Position numbers and translations under genes: made by a program. Of a DNA stretch of 64,000 nt, positions 1 through 7,652 are shown in pieces (the stretch's first letter is position 1; each line of letters opens with the position of its first letter). Below the pieces are notes generated by a model. That model did not search any database. It was given only the letters and a program-made list of their open reading frames with translations, and was not told the origin of the DNA. The stretch is taken from assembly GCF_004135345.1 (NCBI RefSeq), contig NZ_CP035495.1, positions 1,178,001 to 1,242,000 of the forward strand, read 5' to 3'. The stretch comes from Xylanimonas allomyrinae. GTDB lineage: Bacteria > Actinomycetota > Actinomycetes > Actinomycetales > Cellulomonadaceae.

Positions 1-1
1 C

Positions 2-121
2 GAGGCGGCGCCGACCGGCGGCGGGCAGGTCGCCCTGTTCGCGCTCGTCTACGCCCTCGTCCTCGGCGCGTGCGCCCTGCTGCTGCGCCTGCGCTACCGG
101 AAGGCGGGTGGTGCGCTGTGA
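2..121 (+). CDS. ABC-2 type permease, C-terminal end (partial)
   Basis: The reading frame is open from the window edge to a TGA at 119-121. The 39 visible residues are a hydrophobic segment (ALFALVYALVLGACALLL) followed by a basic tail, as at the C-terminus of a membrane permease. The TGA overlaps the GTG of the next gene (GTGA), so it is the upstream member of the exporter operon that follows. The substrate cannot be told from this fragment. Confidence 0.65.
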   Translation, partial: EAAPTGGGQVALFALVYALVLGACALLLRLRYRKAGGAL

Positions 122-1029
122 GCGCGATCGTCCTCGACAAGGTCTCCCGCTGGTACGGCAACGTCGTCGCCGTCAACGACGTCAGCATGACCATCGGGCC
201 CGGCATCACGGGCCTGCTCGGCCCCAACGGGGCCGGCAAGTCCACCCTCATCGCCATGATGGGCGGCTTCCTCGCCCCGTCCGCGGGCAGCGTCACGCTC
301 GACGGCACCGGAGTGTGGAAGTCCCCCGCGATCTACCAGCGCATCGGCATCGTGCCCGAGGCCGAGGCCATGTACGACATGGTCACCGGCGCCCAGTTCC
401 TGCTCGCCAACGCCCGGCTCCACGGCCTTCCCGACGCCGGCGCGGCAGCCCGCCGCGCCCTGGAGCTCGTCGACATGGTCGAGCCGAGCACCCGACCGAT
501 CGCCACCTACTCCAAGGGCATGAAGCAGCGCATCAAGATGGCGACGGCGCTGGTGCACGACCCCGAGGTGCTGCTGCTCGACGAGCCGTTCAACGGCATG
601 GACCCCCGCCAGCGCCTCCACCTGATGGACCTGCTGCGCGGCCTCGCGGCCGAGGGCCGCACCGTGCTGTTCAGCAGCCACATCCTCGAAGAGGTCGAGC
701 AGCTCGCCTCCACCATCGAGGTGCTCGTCTCCGGGCGGCACGCCGCCTCCGGCGACTTCCGGCGCATCCGCCGCCTCATGACGCAACGCCCGCTGCAGTA
801 CACCGTCTCCTCCAGCGACGACCGCCGCCTCGCCGCGGCCCTCGTCGCCGACGGCTCGGTCGACGGCGTCACGCTCGCCGACGGCGCGCTGGCCGTCCAG
901 ACGTCGCAGGACGGCCGGTTCGTGCTCGCCCTTCCACGCCTCGCCCGCGACGCGGGCATCCGGCTGCTCGAGGTGTCCCCCACGGACGAGTCGCTCGAGT
1001 CCGTCTTCTCCTACCTGGTGGCCCGATGA
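118..1029 (+). CDS. ABC transporter ATP-binding protein (ABC-2 exporter type)
   Basis: A 303-residue cytoplasmic ATPase that would power the flanking ABC-2 permeases. Walker A GPNGAGKST lies near residues 35-43, the degenerate signature YSKGMKQR near 127, Walker B VLLLDEPF near 150 and the switch histidine in SSHILEEV near 185. A C-terminal accessory domain of about 90 residues follows. GTG 118 was chosen because it overlaps the upstream stop (GTGA) and starts just before the conserved domain; an in-frame GTG at 70 would lie inside the upstream gene. The downstream permease starts at an ATGA overlap. The domain set resembles multidrug, antibiotic or Na+ exporters; the substrate is unknown. 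Confidence 0.9.
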   Translation: MSAIVLDKVSRWYGNVVAVNDVSMTIGPGITGLLGPNGAGKSTLIAMMGGFLAPSAGSVTLDGTGVWKSPAIYQRIGIVPEAEAMYDMVTGAQFLLANARLHGLPDAGAAARRALELVDMVEPSTRPIATYSKGMKQRIKMATALVHDPEVLLLDEPFNGMDPRQRLHLMDLLRGLAAEGRTVLFSSHILEEVEQLASTIEVLVSGRHAASGDFRRIRRLMTQRPLQYTVSSSDDRRLAAALVADGSVDGVTLADGALAVQTSQDGRFVLALPRLARDAGIRLLEVSPTDESLESVFSYLVAR

Positions 1030-1754
1030 ACCTCGTCGTCATGCAGCTCACGTCGCGCGCCTTGCTCGGCCGGCGCCGCTCGCTGCTGCTCCTGATCCTC
1101 CCCCTGGTGCTGCTCGCCCTCGCGGCCCTGGTCCGCTGGACCGCCGACGGCGCACCCGAGGTCTCCGCGAGCGTGACGAGCGACTTCGCCATCGGCACCG
1201 CGCTGCCGCTGCTGTGCCTCCTGATCGGCACCGGCGTCATCGGCCCCGAGATCGACGACGGCTCGATCGTCTACCTGCTGGCCAAGCCCGTGCCCCGCTG
1301 GCGCATCCTGGTCTCCAAGCTCGCCGTCGCGCTGGCGGCGACCGTCGTGCTCGCCGTCCTGCCGATCGTCGTGGGCACCGCCCTCGCCGGCGACGACGGC
1401 CTGCGGCTCACCACGGCGTTCGGCGTGGGCGCGCTCCTCGCCGGTATCGCCTACACGACGATCTTCGTGGCGCTGTCCACGGTGACGCGCAACGCCGTCG
1501 TGGTGGGCCTGCTGTACGCGCTGGTCTGGGAGTCGCTTCTCGGCGGGTTCGTGCCCGGCGTGCGCAACGTGTCGGTCCGCCAGTGGGCGCTCGCGTCCTC
1601 CGAACGGCTGCTCGGCGACGACGCCGCCCGCTTCGGCGTCGACTCCGCGGTGAGCATGACCGCCGGGTGGGTGCTGCTCGCGGTCGTGTCGGCTGGAGCC
1701 ACCTGGATCGCCATCAGCCGGCTGCGGACGCTGCGCCTGACCGGTGCGGACTGA
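1026..1754 (+). CDS. ABC-2 type transporter permease
   Basis: A 242-residue integral membrane protein with about six hydrophobic segments (first at roughly residues 18-38, SLLLLILPLVLLALAALV). It carries the motif GVIGPEIDDGSIVYLLAKPV, typical of ABC-2 permeases in which the ER.G/DDGS segment precedes TM3. It starts by ATGA overlap with the ATPase gene, so the two are translationally coupled. With the partial permease at the window edge it forms a permease-ATPase-permease exporter operon. Nothing in the sequence shows the cargo. Confidence 0.88.
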   Translation: MNLVVMQLTSRALLGRRRSLLLLILPLVLLALAALVRWTADGAPEVSASVTSDFAIGTALPLLCLLIGTGVIGPEIDDGSIVYLLAKPVPRWRILVSKLAVALAATVVLAVLPIVVGTALAGDDGLRLTTAFGVGALLAGIAYTTIFVALSTVTRNAVVVGLLYALVWESLLGGFVPGVRNVSVRQWALASSERLLGDDAARFGVDSAVSMTAGWVLLAVVSAGATWIAISRLRTLRLTGAD

Positions 1755-1815
1755 ACGCCGGCCCCGCTCCGGTGAGCCCGCACGGTGCCCCACGTCGGCC
1801 GGTTAGGCTCCGGGG

Positions 1816-2691
1816 ATGGAGCTTGCCGACGACGTCGGGCGCGGGGCATGGCTGGCCGGCCGCGCCGGCGGCTGGGGCCGGGTGGGCGGCGTCGCCGGCA
1901 CCGGGTTCGAGGCGTACGCCCGCCTGCTGCATCCCGTCGACGCCTGGCGCGACGACCCCGTTCTCCTGACCGCGTGGGGAACGCCCGTCGTCGCGGAGGA
2001 GGCCCGGTGGCCGTGGGCCGAGGTCGCCGCGCGGCGCGAGAAGGTGATGCACCCGCTGGTGCAGTGGCGGCGCCTGACCGACGACGAGACCGCGCTGGAC
2101 CTGCCCGGCGGGTGGCACGTCGAGCAGAGCAGGGAAGGCTGGTTCGCGCCCGACCTCCTGGCCGCCCTGACCGTTCACCTGGGAGCCGCGACCACCACGC
2201 CCGAGGGCCTCACCGCCGGCGTCTGGAACGGGTTCGGCAAGCTCACGGGCTCCTCGTTCGTGTTCGTCTTCGCCGACGGAACCGACCCGCAGGAAGCGGA
2301 GCGCACCCGCGCCGAGCTCGCGGCACAGCGTGAGCGGTCCGTCTCCCCCGCCGTCCGCGCCGCCTGCACCCGCGGGCCGTTCCTTCACTGGCCGGGACGG
2401 GACTTCCTGCTGCTGGACACCAGCCTCGACGAGCTGTCCGACCCCGGGTGGGTCCACCGCGCGGGGCTCGGCTGGGATGCCGACACCAAGGGAGTCATGC
2501 CTCAGCTCCTCTGGCCGGCCGACCACGCGTGGGTCGTGGCGAGCGAGATCGACTGGGACTCGACCATCGTCGCCGGTCCCCGCACGCTCATCGACGCCGT
2601 CCTCGGCGATCCGCTGTTCGAGGCGTACGGGGTGAGCGAGGACGCCGACCTGACCTGGGACGGCGACACCGTCAACCCGCGCATCCCGTGA
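1816..2691 (+). CDS. Conserved hypothetical protein, 291 aa
   Basis: A 291-residue soluble protein, acidic and rich in tryptophan, without signal peptide or membrane segment. I do not recognise a catalytic motif. Codon use has strong GC3, so it is a real gene. A TAGGCT hexamer at 1803-1808 sits 7 nt before the ATG, which fits a leaderless transcript starting at the initiator codon, common in actinobacteria. It stands alone between the exporter and the tRNA pair. Confidence 0.8.
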   Translation: MELADDVGRGAWLAGRAGGWGRVGGVAGTGFEAYARLLHPVDAWRDDPVLLTAWGTPVVAEEARWPWAEVAARREKVMHPLVQWRRLTDDETALDLPGGWHVEQSREGWFAPDLLAALTVHLGAATTTPEGLTAGVWNGFGKLTGSSFVFVFADGTDPQEAERTRAELAAQRERSVSPAVRAACTRGPFLHWPGRDFLLLDTSLDELSDPGWVHRAGLGWDADTKGVMPQLLWPADHAWVVASEIDWDSTIVAGPRTLIDAVLGDPLFEAYGVSEDADLTWDGDTVNPRIP

Positions 2692-2748
2692 CGTCCGCGC
2701 CGCTGCGGCGCTGCGGGGTGCGCGCGCGGCAGCCCCCGCAGACGTCGA

Positions 2749-2780
2749 AAGGCCGTCTCGGATTCTCCCGAAACGGCCTT
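2749..2780 (-). terminator. Rho-independent-type terminator after tRNA-Val(GAC)
   Basis: Inverted repeat AAGGCCGT (2749-2756) / ACGGCCTT (2773-2780) with extra TCGG/CCGA pairing in the loop. On the minus strand it lies about 20 nt beyond the CCA end of the tRNA and is followed by TTCGAC. It probably ends the tRNA-Gly/tRNA-Val transcript. Confidence 0.6.
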
Positions 2781-2798
2781 GGACCTGGCGCTACATGG

Positions 2799-2873
2799 TG
2801 GTGGGCGATACTGGGATCGAACCAGTGACCTCTTCCGTGTCAGGGAAGCGCGCTACCGCTGCGCCAATCGCCC
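2799..2873 (-). tRNA. tRNA-Val (anticodon GAC), CCA encoded
   Basis: Read on the minus strand the acceptor stem GGGCGAT/ATCGCCC pairs perfectly. The anticodon stem CTTCC/GGAAG encloses the loop CTGACAC, giving anticodon GAC. The T-arm has GGTTCGATCCC. CCA is encoded (TGG at 2799-2801 on the plus strand). It decodes GUC, a preferred valine codon in this genome. It lies downstream of tRNA-Gly on the same strand. Confidence 0.97.
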
Positions 2874-2917
2874 GCAGGTCAGTCGCATGCCCCGAGAGGG
2901 GCAGACGACGAACCGAG

Positions 2918-2990
2918 AGCGGATGACGGGACTCGAACCCGCGACCCTCACCTTGGCAAGGTGATGCTCTACCAACTGAGCCACATCCGC
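2918..2990 (-). tRNA. tRNA-Gly (anticodon GCC)
   Basis: A 73-nt cloverleaf on the minus strand: acceptor GCGGATG/CATCCGC, anticodon stem TCACC/GGTGA with loop TTGCCAA (anticodon GCC), T-arm GGTTCGAGTCC. CCA is not encoded. Forty-four bases separate it from the downstream tRNA-Val, so both are probably processed from one transcript. Confidence 0.97.
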
Positions 2991-3103
2991 ACGGCTGGAG
3001 CGTTCGGGGAAACCCCCGCGTCCAGCGCCTCCGGAACTCTAGACGACCGGGCGCCCCAAGGTCCAATCACCTGTCCGCACCCGTGAGCCTCTACGATCGC
3101 GCG

Positions 3104-3616
3104 ATGACTCCCCTCACCGACGGTGCCGTGCTGCGCCCCGCCGCCGCGGGCGACGAGCCCGGCATTCTCGCCTGCATCCACGCCCTCGCGGCCTACGAAC
3201 GCGAGCCCGACGCGGTGGAGACGACGACGCAGGACCTCACCGCGGCGCTGTTCGGCCCGTCGCCGGCGACGTTCGCGCACGTCGTCGAGCTCGACGGGCA
3301 GATCGTCGGCATCGCCGTCTGGTTCCTGACCTACTCGACGTGGACCGGACGCCACGGCATCTGGCTCGAAGACCTCTTCGTCGTCCCCGAGCAGCGGGGC
3401 AAGGGGTTCGGGCTCGCCCTGCTGCGCGAGCTCGCGGCGCTCGCCGCCGAGCGCGGGTACCGGCGGCTCGAGTGGGCAGTCCTGAAATGGAACGCGCCGT
3501 CGATCACGCTGTACGAGGCCATCGGCGGCCGGCCCCAGGACGAGTGGGTGACCTACCGGCTGACGGGGGCCGCCCTCGACGGCTTCGCCGCCGGGGAGCG
3601 CCTGCCTGCGGTGTAG
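3104..3616 (+). CDS. GNAT family N-acetyltransferase
   Basis: A 170-residue single-domain acetyltransferase. The acetyl-CoA pyrophosphate loop is in VVPEQRGKGFGLALL (Q/RxxGxG/A type), preceded by the beta-4 strand GIWLEDLFV and followed by WNAPSITLYEAIGG, a pattern of the diamine/amino-acid acetyltransferase branch. ATG 3104 was chosen because a TACGAT -10 hexamer lies at 3092-3097, six bases upstream, which suits a leaderless start; an in-frame GTG at 3083 is the alternative. The 3' end runs into the opposite-strand gene at 3504-3797. The acceptor substrate is not determined. Confidence 0.88.
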   Translation: MTPLTDGAVLRPAAAGDEPGILACIHALAAYEREPDAVETTTQDLTAALFGPSPATFAHVVELDGQIVGIAVWFLTYSTWTGRHGIWLEDLFVVPEQRGKGFGLALLRELAALAAERGYRRLEWAVLKWNAPSITLYEAIGGRPQDEWVTYRLTGAALDGFAAGERLPAV

Positions 3617-3797
3617 CCGGCTCCCGGGCAGCCTGGGTCGCACCCGGCTCAGTCGCCTCGTCCGTCAGGGTCACGACGTGGACGCCCTCCCCCGGCCTGG
3701 CCAGACCGAGGACGTCGTGGGCGGCGGCGAGGTCGGACGGCGACCAGTGCATGTCGGCGGGCGGTTGCGGCGTGGGAGCCGTCGTGGGCCCGGTCAT
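3504..3797 (-). CDS. Small hypothetical protein coupled to membrane-protein gene
   Basis: A 97-residue frame that starts by ATGA overlap with the upstream membrane-protein gene and shows strong GC3 for its first ~65 codons. The proline-rich start (MTGPTTAPTPQPPAD) leads into a stretch that looks folded (HWSPSDLAAAHDVLGLARPG). The arginine-rich C-terminal third overlaps the 3' end of the convergent acetyltransferase gene by 113 bp, so its true length is uncertain. It is the third gene of a tightly coupled minus-strand unit (4806 to 3504). Function unknown. Confidence 0.5.
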   Translation of the reverse strand: MTGPTTAPTPQPPADMHWSPSDLAAAHDVLGLARPGEGVHVVTLTDEATEPGATQAAREPATPQAGAPRRRSRRGRPPSAGRSPTRPGAGRRWPRTA

Positions 3798-4624
3798 CGG
3801 CGGGGGTCCCCGGGCATGCCGTGGATGCGCTGCTCAACCGGGATGCCCAGGTGCTCCGCATCCGCCCAGGAACCGGCGATCCTGCGCGCCGGCAGCGCCA
3901 CGGCCTCCACACCCTCGACACCCGCCGCACCCGCCGCCCGCATCGCCTCGACAAGCACACGCACCAGCCGCTCCAAGCGGGCCTCGTTGACCACGGTGAA
4001 CACCCACAACCACCCTGCCGTCGTCTCCCCGAGCACAACCGGCGTCAGCCGTGTCGCCCGCCTCCACTTCCCGGCTCCACGCACCACCTGCGGATCCGGG
4101 CCCAGAAACGAAACCGTCCAGAACGCGAACGGGAACTGCGTGTGCTCGTGACCCCGCTCCGACATCACGACGGGATCGAGCAGCCGGCCCACCTGTCGCG
4201 GCTGCGCGATCCCCCGAGCAGCACGCACCGTGCCCGCGTCGACCGCATGGAACGGCAACGCCATCGGCCTCATCCCCGGCACGAACCCACCGACCACGAG
4301 CCCCCGCTCGAACACCAGCAACTTGTACTGGGCAAAGAGCCACAAAGGGATCCAGACCACGACGCCGAACGGCAGTGCGAACGACGCCACCGACCCCAGC
4401 GTCACCGGAACTCCGCGATCGAGATCGCCGTACAGGGCGGCGGCGCACGCCGCGACCCACACCAGCCCGCCGGTCGCCCAGAATCCGGCGCCGAACCGTG
4501 CGGCCTCGACGTGCAGCAGCCGCCCGAAGTCGCCGCGCCGCTCGCTCGCGATGCGACGCACCTTCCACGTCATGCGGTCGCCGCTGATGCTCGGCGATCC
4601 GGTGTCGCGATCCTTGCGTCTCAT
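3794..4624 (-). CDS. Hypothetical membrane protein, 276 aa
   Basis: A 276-residue protein with two clear hydrophobic segments near residues 43-62 (GLVWVAACAAALYGDL) and 75-97 (FALPFGVVVWIPLWLFAQYK), flanked by charged regions, and a C-terminal soluble domain. The ATG at 4624 overlaps the stop of the upstream small gene (ATGA), which decides the start. The layout is reminiscent of actinobacterial proteins with a PH-like domain after two TM helices, but I cannot confirm this. Function unknown. Confidence 0.75.
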   Translation of the reverse strand: MRRKDRDTGSPSISGDRMTWKVRRIASERRGDFGRLLHVEAARFGAGFWATGGLVWVAACAAALYGDLDRGVPVTLGSVASFALPFGVVVWIPLWLFAQYKLLVFERGLVVGGFVPGMRPMALPFHAVDAGTVRAARGIAQPRQVGRLLDPVVMSERGHEHTQFPFAFWTVSFLGPDPQVVRGAGKWRRATRLTPVVLGETTAGWLWVFTVVNEARLERLVRVLVEAMRAAGAAGVEGVEAVALPARRIAGSWADAEHLGIPVEQRIHGMPGDPRR

Positions 4625-4806
4625 GAGAACAACCCCTTGACGAAGCCACCGGCAGCGCCCGGCGCATCCCTGGCAGCGGAGGCGACGGCGTCCATCCCGC
4701 CGCGTACCGCGTCGGCGATTCCGGAGGCCGCTCGTGCAACTGCCAGGCCCGCCCCTTCGCGGACTTCGCCCCTCAACCGTAGCGAGGACGCGCCCGCCCC
4801 ATCCAT
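4621..4806 (-). CDS. Small alanine/glycine-rich protein, 61 aa
   Basis: A 61-residue Ala/Gly-rich protein, amphipathic in its middle (ARAASGIADAVRGGMDAVAS), ending GGFVKGLFS. Its stop overlaps the start of the next gene (ATGA), strong evidence that it is translated as the first cistron of the three-gene unit. ATG 4806 was preferred; GTG or ATG codons further upstream would extend it into the divergent VOC gene. Function unknown. Confidence 0.55.
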   Translation of the reverse strand: MDGAGASSLRLRGEVREGAGLAVARAASGIADAVRGGMDAVASAARDAPGAAGGFVKGLFS

Positions 4807-4909
4807 GGGCAGATCTCCCCGCCGCGGCCGCCGGACGCGACCGCGCGCCGCACCCGGCCAGGCACCTGCTCGCGAGGCAGCGGACCTCGCCGAGGGTGAT
4901 GATCGAGCC

Positions 4910-5272
4910 ATGCACCTCACCCAGGTTGGCCTGCGCGCCGAGGACCTCGACCGCGCCGCCGAATTCTGGTCCCACCTGCTGGACGCCACGCCCACCGGCC
5001 GCTTCGACCCACCCGGCCTGCTCTTCTTCGATCTTGACGGCGTGCGGCTGATGCTGACGCGAGAGGCGACGTCGTCGGTGCTCTACCTACGGTTTCCCGG
5101 TCTGCGCGAGCGCTGGGCCGGACTCGTCGCGGGCGGCGTCGTCGCCGTCGAGGAGCCGCACGTGATCTTCCATCACCGCGACAACACCCTGGGACCGGCG
5201 GGCACGGACGAGTGGCAGGCGTTCATCCATGACTGCGACGGAAACCTCGTGGGGCTGGCCGACTTCGCGTAG
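4910..5272 (+). CDS. VOC (glyoxalase/bleomycin-resistance fold) family protein
   Basis: A 120-residue single VOC module: N-terminal QVGLRAEDLDRAAEFWSHLL, then a beta strand with GLLFFDLDGVRLML, and a C-terminal half ending HDCDGNLVGLADF, the usual strand carrying the last metal ligand region. Members are metal-dependent lyases, dioxygenases or drug-binding proteins; the sequence does not say which. It lies directly upstream of the arsenite permease on the same strand but with a 249-bp gap and a separate promoter, so a shared function is not implied. Confidence 0.85.
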   Translation: MHLTQVGLRAEDLDRAAEFWSHLLDATPTGRFDPPGLLFFDLDGVRLMLTREATSSVLYLRFPGLRERWAGLVAGGVVAVEEPHVIFHHRDNTLGPAGTDEWQAFIHDCDGNLVGLADFA

Positions 5273-5457
5273 CCACGGCCGCCACGTCACCGTCGCGCGC
5301 AGTTGCCCTTCCCGAGGTCTTCCTGTGATCGCAGTGGGCCCTGCCATCCCGGAACCTCTGGCGGCCCCAGGGCCGATCCGGACCTGTCCCCCGCCGCGTG
5401 CGGCCTGACGCCGTCGCAGTTCCGCGCTCGCTGCACCTGACGGACGATCGCTTCGCA

Positions 5458-5508
5458 TTGACAGATGTCGATAGGCGCCTAGAGTCACATCGACGTCGAT
5501 CAATGCGA
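5458..5508 (+). promoter_or_regulatory. Promoter with palindromic operator before the arsenite permease
   Basis: TTGACA (5458-5463) and TAGAGT (5480-5485) are spaced by 16 bp. A perfect palindrome ATCGACGTCGAT occupies 5489-5500. The wider region is an imperfect inverted repeat: GCATTGACAGATGTCGAT on the left mirrors ATCGACGTCGATCAATGC on the right. An operator overlapping the promoter fits an ArsR/SmtB-type metalloid repressor, but no arsR gene is present nearby. A GAAGGG ribosome-binding site lies at 5507-5512. Confidence 0.65.
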
Positions 5509-5521
5509 AGGGTAGCCGCAC

Positions 5522-6655
5522 ATGCCAGACCCCACCCCCGGGTCCACCACGAGCGCCCCGATCCCCCCGGCCGCACGGCGCCTGCCGACCCTCGACCGCT
5601 GGCTGCCCGCGTGGATCGGGCTTGCCATGGTCGCGGGCCTGGTGCTGGGCCGGTTCGTCCCCGGTCTCTCCCGCGTGCTCGCCGCCCTGGAGGTCGGCGG
5701 CATCTCCGTGCCCATCGCGATCGGCCTGCTCGTGATGATGTACCCGGTGCTGGCCAAGGTCCGCTATGACAAGGTCGCCGCCGTCACCGGGGACAAGCGG
5801 CTCCTGGTCACCTCGCTCACCCTCAACTGGGTCGCCGGGCCGGCCCTCATGTTCGCCCTGGCCTGGCTCCTCCTGCCCGACCTGCCGCAGTACCGCACCG
5901 GCCTGATCGTCGTCGGCCTGGCCCGGTGCATCGCGATGGTCGTGATCTGGAACGACCTCGCGTGCGGCGACCGGGAGGCCGCCGCGGTGCTCGTCGCCCT
6001 CAACTCGGTGTTCCAGGTCGTCGCCTTCGCGCTGCTCGGCTACTTCTACCTGACCGTGCTGCCCGGCTGGCTCGGCCTCGACACCCAGGGGCTCGACGTC
6101 TCCGTCGGACAGATCGCGCTCAACGTGCTCGTCTTCCTCGGCATCCCCCTCGTCGCCGGCTTCGCCTCGCGGCGGCTCGGCGAACGAACCCGGGGCCGCG
6201 CCTGGTACGAGGAACGCTTCGTCCCGCGGGTCGGCCCGTGGGCCCTGTACGGGCTGCTGTTCACGATCGTCCTGCTGTTCGCGCTCCAGGGGCAGCAAGT
6301 CACCGCCCGGCCGCTCGACGTGGCCCGCATCGCCCTGCCGCTGCTGGCCTACTTCGCCGTCATGTGGACCCTAGGGATGGCCCTCGGCCGCGCCCTGCGG
6401 CTCGGGTACGCCCGCTCGACGACCCTCGCCTTCACCGCCGCAGGCAACAACTTCGAGCTCGCCATCGCCGTCGCCATCAGCACGTTCGGCGCCACCTCGG
6501 GGCAGGCGCTGGCCGGGGTCGTCGGCCCGCTCATCGAGGTTCCCGTCCTGGTCGGGCTCGTCTACGTGTCGCTCTGGGCGGCCCGGCACTGGTTCGGCAC
6601 CGACCCGTGGACCACCGCGCGGCGCGGCACGCAAACGGCCGTGGCGGCGCGCTGA
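5522..6655 (+). CDS. acr3: Arsenite efflux permease, Acr3/ArsB (BASS) family
   Basis: A 377-residue membrane protein with about ten hydrophobic segments. It exports arsenite (and possibly antimonite) across the cytoplasmic membrane. The Acr3 hallmark GLARCIAMVVIWNDLA contains the conserved thiolate cysteine, and the second half carries FTAAGNNFELAIAVAISTFG, the other Acr3 core motif. ATG 5522 follows a GAAGGG site by nine bases. Unlike most ars operons, no arsR or arsC gene lies next to it; a palindromic promoter immediately upstream suggests control by a repressor encoded elsewhere. Confidence 0.92.
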   Translation: MPDPTPGSTTSAPIPPAARRLPTLDRWLPAWIGLAMVAGLVLGRFVPGLSRVLAALEVGGISVPIAIGLLVMMYPVLAKVRYDKVAAVTGDKRLLVTSLTLNWVAGPALMFALAWLLLPDLPQYRTGLIVVGLARCIAMVVIWNDLACGDREAAAVLVALNSVFQVVAFALLGYFYLTVLPGWLGLDTQGLDVSVGQIALNVLVFLGIPLVAGFASRRLGERTRGRAWYEERFVPRVGPWALYGLLFTIVLLFALQGQQVTARPLDVARIALPLLAYFAVMWTLGMALGRALRLGYARSTTLAFTAAGNNFELAIAVAISTFGATSGQALAGVVGPLIEVPVLVGLVYVSLWAARHWFGTDPWTTARRGTQTAVAAR

Positions 6656-6731
6656 GGCGGGGACCCGCGCGTCGCGGCGTGACCGGTTCGCCGCGGCGCG
6701 CGGTGCCGGGCGGCCAGCTCAGCGCGCCGCG

Positions 6732-7652
6732 TCAGGCGCCCAGCTCGGCGCGCGTCGGCGGGTCGGCCCCCGGCCGCGAGACCGTGACGGCGGCCGCCCG
6801 CGCGGCCCAGCGGGCCGCCTCGGCGATCCGGTCGGCACCGAGCGACACCAGCACGTCTCGCGCCCCGGGACCGACCGCGCCCAGGTCCACGAGCGCGTCC
6901 AACAGCGCCCCGGTGAACGTGTCGCCCGCCCCGATGGTGTCGGCGACGACGACGGGCACCCCGAGCACGCGAACAACGTCGGCGCCGCGCACCGCGAGCG
7001 CGCCCTCGGCGCCGAGCGTGACCACGACCAGCGCCGGACCCGTCGCCGCCCAGGCGCGCGCGACCTCCAGCAGGTCGGCACCCGGGTGGTACCACGCCAG
7101 GTCCTCGGCCGAGACCTTGACCACGTCGCTCAGCGCGACCAGTCGTTCGACGCGGGTGCGCGCGGCGTCGGCGTCCGGCGTGATCGCCGGACGTGCGTTG
7201 GGGTCGAACGAGACCAGCGCACGCCTGCGCGCCGCACGCAGTGCCGCCTCGACCGCCGTCGCCCCGGGTTCCAGGACAGTGGCGATCGAGCCCACGTGCA
7301 CGACGTCGGCCGCTGCGACCACCTCGGCGAGGGCCGCGGCAGGCGGGTCCCAGGTCACGTCGAAGGCGTAGGACGCTGCGCCGTCGGGTCCCAGGGCGAC
7401 GGTCGCCGAGGACGTGCGTCCCGTCGCGGGCGCGGACGCCACGACGTCGACCCCGGACGCGTGGAGCCAGCCACGCACGAGCGCGCCGCGCGCGTCGTGG
7501 GCCAGCGTGGTCATCAGGACGGCCTGCCGGCCGAGGCGGGCGAGCGTGACGGCGACGTTCGCCGGGCTGCCGCCGGGCAGGTCCCGCATGCCGCCGTCTG
7601 CGGGCACCACGTCGACCAGCGCCTCGCCGACCACCGCGATACGCGCGCTCAT
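6732..7652 (-). CDS. Fructokinase, PfkB family carbohydrate kinase
   Basis: A 306-residue PfkB-family kinase. The N-terminal region has GEALVDVVPADGG and the substrate motif GGSPANVAVTLARLG; the C-terminal signature DTIGAGDTFTGALLDAL contains the catalytic Asp and anion hole. Fructokinase is the best call because it is the last gene of a beta-mannoside operon and follows a mannose isomerase whose product would be fructose; phosphorylation gives fructose-6-phosphate for glycolysis. The start overlaps the isomerase stop by ATGA-type coupling (7649-7652). The kinase fold is certain; the exact sugar is inferred from context. Confidence 0.87.
   Translation of the reverse strand: MSARIAVVGEALVDVVPADGGMRDLPGGSPANVAVTLARLGRQAVLMTTLAHDARGALVRGWLHASGVDVVASAPATGRTSSATVALGPDGAASYAFDVTWDPPAAALAEVVAAADVVHVGSIATVLEPGATAVEAALRAARRRALVSFDPNARPAITPDADAARTRVERLVALSDVVKVSAEDLAWYHPGADLLEVARAWAATGPALVVVTLGAEGALAVRGADVVRVLGVPVVVADTIGAGDTFTGALLDALVDLGAVGPGARDVLVSLGADRIAEAARWAARAAAVTVSRPGADPPTRAELGA

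Noticed and set aside
2799-2873. tRNA-Val(GAC) as the second attachment site for the island ending at tRNA-Val(CAC)
   Set aside because: It is a complete tRNA of a different anticodon beside ordinary chromosomal genes; its similarity to the other tRNA is normal isoacceptor similarity, and no integrase fragment lies next to it.
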